From Aulostomus chinensis (lineage: Eukaryota; Chordata; Actinopteri; Syngnathiformes; Aulostomidae), in the NCBI GenBank assembly GCA_037954235.1, contig JBBMOA010000002.1:17796009-17860008 (forward strand): a stretch of DNA of 64,000 bases. Direction: 5' to 3'. The notes under the pieces are model-generated. The model worked only from the letters and a program-made list of their open reading frames with translations, searched no databases and was not told the DNA's origin. Positions 56,794 through 64,000 of the stretch are shown here, piece after piece; the stretch's first letter is position 1; each line of letters starts with the position of its first letter. The translations under genes were made by a program, and so were the position numbers.

Positions 56794-58300
56794 AGTAACA
56801 TTTTAGTGGCTGTGGGGAACATGATGTATCAACAAGTCTTCAACAGAGTCACATTGTAATATAGTATATTTCAGTCTGTTTCGGCCATGAATCTCCCCTG
56901 GGACGCTACTGTGGTCTCAGCCCACACACAGACACTACACCGAAGAGAAGGAGGCCCCATGCTTCATGCAGATGAAGCTCTGAAACTCAAATAAGAAATA
57001 AAATACAAAACATCCTTTGGTGTGCATGTTGTTTCCAGTTTATGAATTGAAAGCACACAATCACAGAAAGTTGGGAAAAGAGAAGCTGGATTCGAGTAAA
57101 TCTAAGGTGACTGGAAATTAAAACAAACTATATCTGAGTTGTTTCATCTATAGGCAATGTATTGTAATCGTATCTCTCTATTAACGTAGATGGATATGCT
57201 TAGATTAGCATTGAGACTAAAAACAGGGAACTAACTAGCCTGGCCTTATACTGGGTAAAAGAGACAAGTTATACTGGTCAGCAGGAACATCATGGTTCTA
57301 ATGGTTTTAGCAACCTTGAAAATGACTGTTTCACTATTACTCATCCTAGTACTGGTCTAGATATTAGGGTCATAAAGTGGGAGCCACCTCATTATTTTCC
57401 ACATCTGATTATTTTGTCAGAAAATGGTCATTAAGCACGTGTTTGTGTATCTGTTTGTCTGGTTGCCATAGAGTGATGGAAATGTGTTGCGTTATTGCAG
57501 TCTATCACTTGTCTCTTCACTTCAAGCTCTACTTTCACATTCCTGGAAGGTGGCATCGGGGCAAACACCCCTCCTTTTTTTGCACCTTTGCACAGGCTGC
57601 CACTGTGTGTGTCTGTGTGTGCCGTTGTCTATGTCTCTGGGTGCCCCCTTGCTGAGCTGTCATCACTCCCTGGCACCGGGTACACTCCACAGCTGCAGGG
57701 GAACCACTCTGCAGGGAACCTTCGTTTCCATCTGTCTCCAATTCACAGTGGCACCTATTTAGAGCAGCTCAGCGGCTGTGCATGCCATGGCCACAAGAGA
57801 ATGGAGGGGCTGGTTTTAGGGTGGTCAGGAGGGGTGGACATCAAGAGATTGTATTTTTTGTAAGAGTTGTCTGATATCAACATACATTAACAGTACTAAC
57901 ATGTCTTTATTTTTCTGATTTTATCAGTTTGCTATCAGACATCAGAAATATTTTTCTTTTTGTCAAACATAAAGGAAAAGTTTTTAAATACAATTCACTC
58001 ATACAGTTCTATAGTTTGGCAGCCAGTGTAGCTTAAAAACTACATTAAACATTAAAATGCATGAAATGACCATTAAAGCAAAGTAACAGAAACAATTGGA
58101 AGTCAATTGTCTTTTCAACTGTGGACACACAACAACAATATAACTTTATGGGTAGTGGTTATTGTTGTTTCATAGTTTAGAAAACTTGAACTTTTAATCC
58201 ACTGACAGCAAGGTCATGACAGAAAATAACTGTTAGAACCAGACGTGTCAACACCGTCTGGTTACATCTCAAAACAAAAAACATTTGCAAACCAGTTGGA
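56794..58300. other. non-coding stretch with DNA-element relic
   Basis: At 57195-57250, atgcttagattagcattgag and aactaactagcctggcc resemble the inner arm of the common fish palindromic repeat, with no partner arm nearby. The GC-richer part at 57560-57790 contains overlapping frames without recognised domains. The rest is AT-rich. Confidence 0.35.
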
Positions 58301-58302
58301 AA

Positions 58303-58850
58303 TCACTGAGATTTACATTCATGTGGTGAACTACTGTGCTGTAAATACAACTCAAACTGGTGATGACGAACAGTAAAGATTAGGTAAATATCGTCATTTG
58401 GCACCCAGGTTTCGTAGCACTCTACTACATTTTCTACCAACGTGGGGGGGCTGCTGGTTTGACCGCCTGTGTTGCCTCCAGGTTTGCTGTGTGTCAGCAC
58501 GTCACATTTTGCTGTCAAAAGTCAGTCAAAGCTCCTGTTTAGGGGTGAGGAACTGGGGTGGATAGCGTGATCCACATCCCTACATCCTCCTGGCAAAGCT
58601 CCTTGCCATCAGGTGACATGAGGACAACTACAAGTAATGAAGAAAGCACATGGTAGGGTCGGTCCTCCCCAAGGCAGTGGCTGGGTGGCCAGGACAGCTT
58701 GAAGCTGTATGAGTGGAGAGAAAATGAGGGAAAAGGCAAAAGAAAAATGAACGATAAAACAAAACAATTGCAGTTATGGAACTGGGAAACGCACAGTAAA
58801 ACAGGTCTTGAATGAACCAAGTCATTTGTGTGCCCATGAAATCTATCCAT
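58303..58850 (-). other. two unassigned adjacent open frames
   Basis: Frames of 103 codons (58539-58850) and 71 codons (58303-58518) lie 20 bases apart in different phases on the minus strand. Both are free of simple repeats, and neither shows a domain that I recognise. A frameshifted relic of a single exon is possible; chance is at least as likely. Confidence 0.15.
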
Positions 58851-58966
58851 TTTCTATACCGTTTGTCCTTCAAGGGTCGGGGGGGGGGGGGCTGGGGTCC
58901 ACCCCAGCTGACATTGGGTGAGAAGCAGAGTTCACACTGGATGGGTTGCTAGAATGTTGCACGGCC
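58842..58966 (-). mobile_element. SINE family A, diverged 3' fragment
   Basis: In antisense: tccattttctataccgtttg, caagggtcgggggg with a G-run at about 58879-58890, then ccccagctgacattgggtga, ttcacactggatgggttg. The head is missing. This copy is more diverged than the others and so is probably older. Confidence 0.7.
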
Positions 58967-60375
58967 CCATGAAATAAAAGAATCCTAACTGAGTTACATC
59001 CACAATGTATTTGTGGTGCCACAGTGTAACTGTCACATGGCACATCACCAGCATGCAAGCGGTGTTGAAGGAATCATCTGTGACTGATTGAGAGGAAAAT
59101 ACTTTGCTTTGCTCCATCTGTGTTTAATGATCCTATATCAATGATTTTAATACATTGAAATGGTCCAATTTTAAAGTCAACAGAGTATATTATATACCTT
59201 TAAAACTTTGTTACATGTTAACATTGTGGTGATATTTCAGAAAATACCACAAGTACCTTCATCAGTTTGATAGCATACATCACCATCTGTGACTGCATGT
59301 GTGTATAAACTGTGTATTCCTGAACTTGTCTCTGTGTCTGCATGTGTTCAAGTATGAGAACAGGCTTAATTTAGCAGGTGTGCCTTGACAGTTCTTGAGC
59401 GAGTGCCAAGTCTGCGCTACCAAGGATAAGAAAGAGGAGGCGCTCAATGTGCATCTGTGTGGGGCTCGACGGTGACAGATGGGGACGGTTTAACTTTTAG
59501 AGTTCTGTTAAGATCTGGAGGTTTTCTGAAGCCGTCTGTGCCAAACAGGTGTGAATTCAAAAAACACAGGAGGAAAAAAGGTGTCGGTCTAAAGGTCTTG
59601 TTTCTGACAAAATATATTATTTTTACAATGTGGCACAAACATTTGTGAGTTCTTAGAAGGGAACAGTCTGATAAATGAGACACTTGCCACATTTTCCAGC
59701 CTGGGCACAAAGAATGAAAGTTAGGCACTGCAGTATGAGTCAATTTAGTTTAAGTTTCAACTCAGAATGGATTAACAGTTGTTAAAATATTGCTTCTGTC
59801 TGTTGTTCTGTCAATTTTACTTTTCTGACATTTGGCCTCTTGAAAAGTAAATCCATTTAATGACTCCAGGAGGCGGTTACAGTTCCTGTGCTTTCATCAT
59901 TCAGTTAATTTGTGCCGTCAGTGACGACTTCAACTGTATTTAGAGCAAAACCTTTTTAGAATCTCTGAAAGTTGTTCAACACTTGAGTGCGTGTTGGCAC
60001 CAAGTACTATGAGAACGGCTGCAGAGTTGAAAAGTTCAGCCCGTTAGTTTGTGGCCATGTGTCTCACAGGCAGGCAAGACGCTTCACCATATGGCTACTT
60101 CTCGCTGCCAGACGCCAGCCGTCCCAGCCGCTCTCTGTCACGCGCTTTACTTTGCTGCAGGTGAGAAGTCGACACTTGCCTTGACCCAAAACAACATGCT
60201 GAAAGAACTTTAAATAATTTGTCTTTGCATTTGGTAAAAGAAAGACACACAGCTCAATCAATTAAGATACTAATGCAATTAATAACCTGGCTTGGAAAAC
60301 AACTATTATTGATTTCCTAAGGGCTTCTATACCAACAAATTTGCAGTTTGTTTTGCTTCTCTCCTGCATGCTGAT
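58967..60375. other. unique non-coding stretch
   Basis: No repeat family recognised. Minus-strand frame 59444-59743 has no recognisable domain. Confidence 0.4.
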
Positions 60376-60379
60376 TGGA

Positions 60380-60700
60380 GTTTTAAAGCAGTAATGAAGT
60401 CCTGGTGTTTTCTCCTGCTGGGTTTGTATTTGGCGTTGGGTGCCTGCGTGTCGCTGATAGAGGGATCTCTCTGACATGGCTGCTCTGGCCCGCCGCATCT
60501 GGAAGCCAGTAGGAGCAGCCGCTGGGGGGAGATAAGGCAAGGCTAGCTGCTTGTCTGTAATGCACGTTTTGCCCCCCTCTGCCCTGTTCTCGTCCTCTTC
60601 CCTGCTCCTCCCTCCCATCACCCCCCCTGACCTTATCTGAGGGGAGAAGGCACCACTGGGTCGCTGCTGTGATAGCACCTGCCAGAACCAGAGCTGGCCT
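60380..60700. promoter_or_regulatory. GC-balanced unique block, regulatory candidate
   Basis: Contains tttgtatttggcgttgggtg, cctgcgtgtcgctgatagag, ggagataaggcaagg (a GATA-like AGATAAG at about 60530) and tgaccttatctgagg (a second GATA-like TTATCT at about 60633). Open frames on the minus strand lack recognised domains. Confidence 0.25.
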
Positions 60701-60829
60701 CTGGTGATTATGGGGGAATCATTATCTCACTCTCCCCAAAAACTCATTTTATACCTGCCAACATCTGAGAGGGGGGTGGGGGGTGGGGGGCAAAGGAGCA
60801 AAGGCTCCTATACCTGGTAACAGACAAAA

Positions 60830-60830
<1 letters not shown>

Positions 60831-60913
<83 letters not shown>

Positions 60914-60920
60914 TTGTGTG
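60831..60920. repeat. (TG)n microsatellite with CG end
   Basis: About 74 bp of TG units followed by gcgcgcg and more TG-rich sequence. Alternating purine/pyrimidine throughout. Confidence 0.96.
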
Positions 60921-61566
60921 TATGTGTTTGGTACATTCACAGAAATTCAAATAAACATACAGCAAGACTTTATCCATCTCAGGTACGAATGTGGTTAAAT
61001 TGACAAAATCAAATATTTGAAAGACATCGTAGCATGAATCACCTCCCCATCATGAACTCATTGAACTTCTGTCGACCTTTTTATTAATCTAGCTTTTTTG
61101 TTTGTTTTCTGTCCATTTTGTACGACACTTATTCCTCCTACGAAACACTCCTGTACGTTGCTCCACCCTCTATGTTGCTCTGGGGAACTACGACATGCTT
61201 CGTCTGTCACAAGTGGAGTCGTCAGCTGCAGCTTTTCACCTGATGGTGGGGAGTTCCCACCTACAGACACGGCCAACTGCATCCGTCTGAACGCCCAACC
61301 GGCACGGTAATACTGAACCAGCAGCCCCACAGATCCCTGCGCTACTCGGGCGTGGTTTCATTGGCAGTTAGGAGTTGGAAATGATCCCTTTATATTTTAA
61401 TGGACAGTAACTTTGACATAGCTGCCAGTTTTGCTCCTGACATCACAATCACTATGTAATCTATAATACTGGATAGTATTCTATGGTTCAAATCTTAGAT
61501 AACTGGCAAACTGCAATTTCTATTTCTACAACTGAGATGTCTAGATACTTATAACATGTCCCACAT

Positions 61567-61569
<3 letters not shown>
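60921..61569. other. non-coding stretch with unassigned open patch
   Basis: At 61058-61330 both strands are open (up to 90 codons on the minus strand) over a GC-richer patch. No domain recognised, and it may be part of a dispersed repeat that I cannot name. Confidence 0.3.
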
Positions 61570-61615
<46 letters not shown>

Positions 61616-61633
61616 CACACACACACACACACA
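61570..61633. repeat. (CA)n microsatellite
   Basis: CA array with one cgc interruption. Confidence 0.97.
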
Positions 61634-61878
61634 TGTTTGTAATTATATATTTGTAAGGACCTTCATTGAAATAATGAGCTCCCCAACCCCTTACACTAAC
61701 CCTGACCATCTCACCTACATTCCTGACCTTACACCTAAGTCTTGACCTTCAAACAGTCCTTTGAAATGAGAAGAACTGGCTAGAATATCTTTTTGTCCCA
61801 AAGATATCATCCCTCTGTTGATAAAAAAACCTGATCTGGTCCTCACTATGTAGCAAGTACTAGACTACACATAAACGT

Positions 61879-61884
61879 CACACA

Positions 61885-61940
<56 letters not shown>

Positions 61941-61951
61941 CACACACACAA
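61879..61951. repeat. (CA)n microsatellite
   Basis: CA array with two AA interruptions. Confidence 0.97.
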
Positions 61952-64000
61952 AATCCAAACCCAGAGAAAGCAGCACAAGTTTCTCTCGCTTCCTCTCTGT
62001 TGATGACCATCTGGTTTCTTGGCACATTGTGTACTCACATCCCCTCTCACTTCTCTCATCAGCACACGACTTGTTCTGACAAAAATAAGTGGCAGTGTGA
62101 GCAATTGGACAGGAAGAAGTGAGGGGTTAATGAGTCCTGGGAGGTCAGAGGTCAAGAGGGTGATGGCTACAATGTTGCTAGGGTTTCACATGAGAGCCCC
62201 TCTCAGCTGTTCCATCTTTATGAAATTTCCTTTGGCACCTTTGATTCTGTGGCATGTCAGCAGTGTTTCACCAAATGTCTTCCCCTGAAACAAGCTGAGC
62301 CCTGTCAGCTTTTCTTTCTGTCTGTATTTAGTGACGGCTGCCTGTTGCCTCCCTACGGTGTGGCAGGAGTGTACGAGGGTGAGTTTGAGCCAAGTCACGC
62401 TGGAAACAGTTGCATTGACCTGATCTTTATTAGTGCTGTATGTATCTCTGAAGAGAAGACAGTGAACATCAACTGGGCTCAAACAACAAAAGTTCTAACA
62501 TAAATTTGTTCCTAGTCAAACTCAATTTCCAGACAGGAAGCATAGCCTGATGTCTAGTGAAACCCTTTGTTCCTGACATCCACCTCCTGTAACATCAATG
62601 TCTGTGTAAACCCAGGTGACTGACAGTTAAAAGAGGTACACAGCAGATGTCAGGAGCAAAAAGTTACACAGAGTCATCAGGTTTTGCTAAATGTCTGCAA
62701 GACTAATTTGAGAGTTTTAATAAATCACGTGTAAGAACAAATTTGCACAAACATTTCATGATTGAGGGCCAGAAAGAAGTCATTCGCTTTGTCAACACAT
62801 TGCAAAACCTTATTTTCCAATGGTAGTGTCATTTCAAGAAGCTGTTGACTGTTAACCATAAAATAAAGTTTTGTGAACGACATCATACTAACAGCCACCC
62901 ATTACACTGCCTTTGCCAGCATTTCCACCATTAAATCAAGTTTCTTACTGACTTTATATTTGCATTGTTTGTGTCGACACTTGAGTGGTGCTGCTAGTAT
63001 TTCATTTCAACTGATGTGCTGTCACCAGATAATTACAGTGGTCATTTTTCTATGAGATGGGATGAATTTGGAATCACTTCATGATCTTATATCTTTGAAT
63101 TTTATCTTTTAAGTGCTACAATGTCTTTTAAATATTTGTTTTTCTTCTTATTTGCGATCTTATGGTCTCTTGATGTCTCCTGTGTCATTTGTTTTAATTC
63201 TGTTGTGTAGGTGTTACACTGGTGACAGCAGATAATAAGACAGCTTTTTTACATAATTGATGTTGGTGTCCTCTGCTCAAAGAACCTGTTTGACCTCCTC
63301 TTCTTATCTCATTCACTGGAATGACCTTCAAGAGAAAAACAGTTAATCTGGAATACAGAGAGAGGGTGTGAAAGAAGGGCCAGAAAGAAGTCATTAGCTT
63401 TGGTGGGTCAGTTATTTTGGAAAGTGCAAATCATTTTGCATCATCTAAATTGCCGACTCCAGTCGCGTAATGTTAAAATGCCTTTCCAGTTCAATCAAAA
63501 TCTGCTTTCTCTTTTTCCTCAGCAAAAAATAAACTCCCTCTGAGTTGTGTGAAGTATAATTTGAAATAATTCCTCAAAGAATCAATGACCAGAACTGAAT
63601 AAAAGAAAAGTCATTAAACAGACAAACAATTCAGACACGCATAGCTCACATTTGTATCTTTGCCAAGGGCGTATTAGAGCTCTACCCGTCTGGGATTTTT
63701 TTTTTTTTGTCCAATCCTTCCAATCCTTCAACCATTCGTTTCTGCAGGATTATCCTTTAAAAAATGATACATGTTGGTACAACCAGTCAGATTGATAATG
63801 GTTAAAAAAAAAACCCAAAAAAAAACAACAACCTTCAAGCAAATCCACCTCGAACAGGAAGTCGAAACTGGATGAGACGAGAATGCAGAGAATTGAGAAA
63901 AGATGTATCTTCAATATTCAGGACAAGTTCAGTGTATTTTAAAGAATGCTGTTATATGGTCAAGTTCAGCTTGTCACATTCCCACAGAGGAGCACCCAGA
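61952..64000. other. unique non-coding stretch to the window end
   Basis: About 2 kb. Frames of up to 98 codons near 62.2-62.5 kb on both strands have no recognised domain. A gaccgggccagaaagaagtc-like word, ggccagaaagaagtcatt, occurs twice (62768-62785 and 63379-63396), followed by cgctttg and agctttg. A T-run lies near 63698 and A-runs near 63805. Confidence 0.35.

Overview
The window looks like percomorph-type teleost nuclear DNA, almost entirely intergenic or intronic. The evidence is close to forty dinucleotide, tri- and tetranucleotide arrays (mostly CA/TG), two tRNA-derived SINE families of the kind common in teleosts, short non-autonomous DNA transposons, and no bacterial-style gene packing. 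I find no intact protein-coding gene, no RNA gene outside the SINE heads, and no CRISPR array. Nearly all open frames are microsatellite translations, SINE translations or chance frames.

Layout. From 1 to 12 kb there is unique DNA with microsatellites and four copies or pieces of SINE family A: an almost complete copy at 1992-2355, a tail fused to a family B piece at 3781-3964, a copy with an inverted head at 5737-5970, and an internally deleted copy at 6701-6868. A palindromic DNA element lies at about 12.23-12.86 kb and a 1-kb hAT-type element with 8-bp target duplications at 15601-16604. At about 16.93-18.50 kb is an intronless, frameshifted copy of translation initiation factor eIF4A (eif4a1/eif4a2 type), interrupted by a family A SINE flanked by a perfect 13-bp target duplication. 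The stretch 18.8-37 kb is mostly unique sequence with patches that look like conserved non-coding elements, a 250-bp GATA array, and a dense microsatellite cluster at 31.3-33.4 kb that contains a perfect 62-bp palindrome. At 39.7-40.9 kb a family B SINE is split by an 829-bp hAT derivative that still carries a damaged BED zinc finger. A decayed L2-clade LINE lies at 45.4-45.9 kb. The 52.7-55.0 kb stretch holds a short inverted-repeat element, another family B SINE and a long palindromic element. The last 9 kb has two family A tails, microsatellites and unique DNA.

How the parts relate. The only gene relic, the eIF4A retrocopy, is dead: it has stops, frameshifts, and changes in the Walker A, DEAD and motif VI residues. 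The readable story is the order of transposon insertions: retrocopy then SINE A; SINE B then hAT; SINE tails giving rise to C-runs and CA arrays. The unique patches with homeodomain, POU, HOX/CDX and TCF-like sites would fit a regulatory desert near a developmental gene, but conservation cannot be tested from one sequence. I did not find a convincing new biological system.
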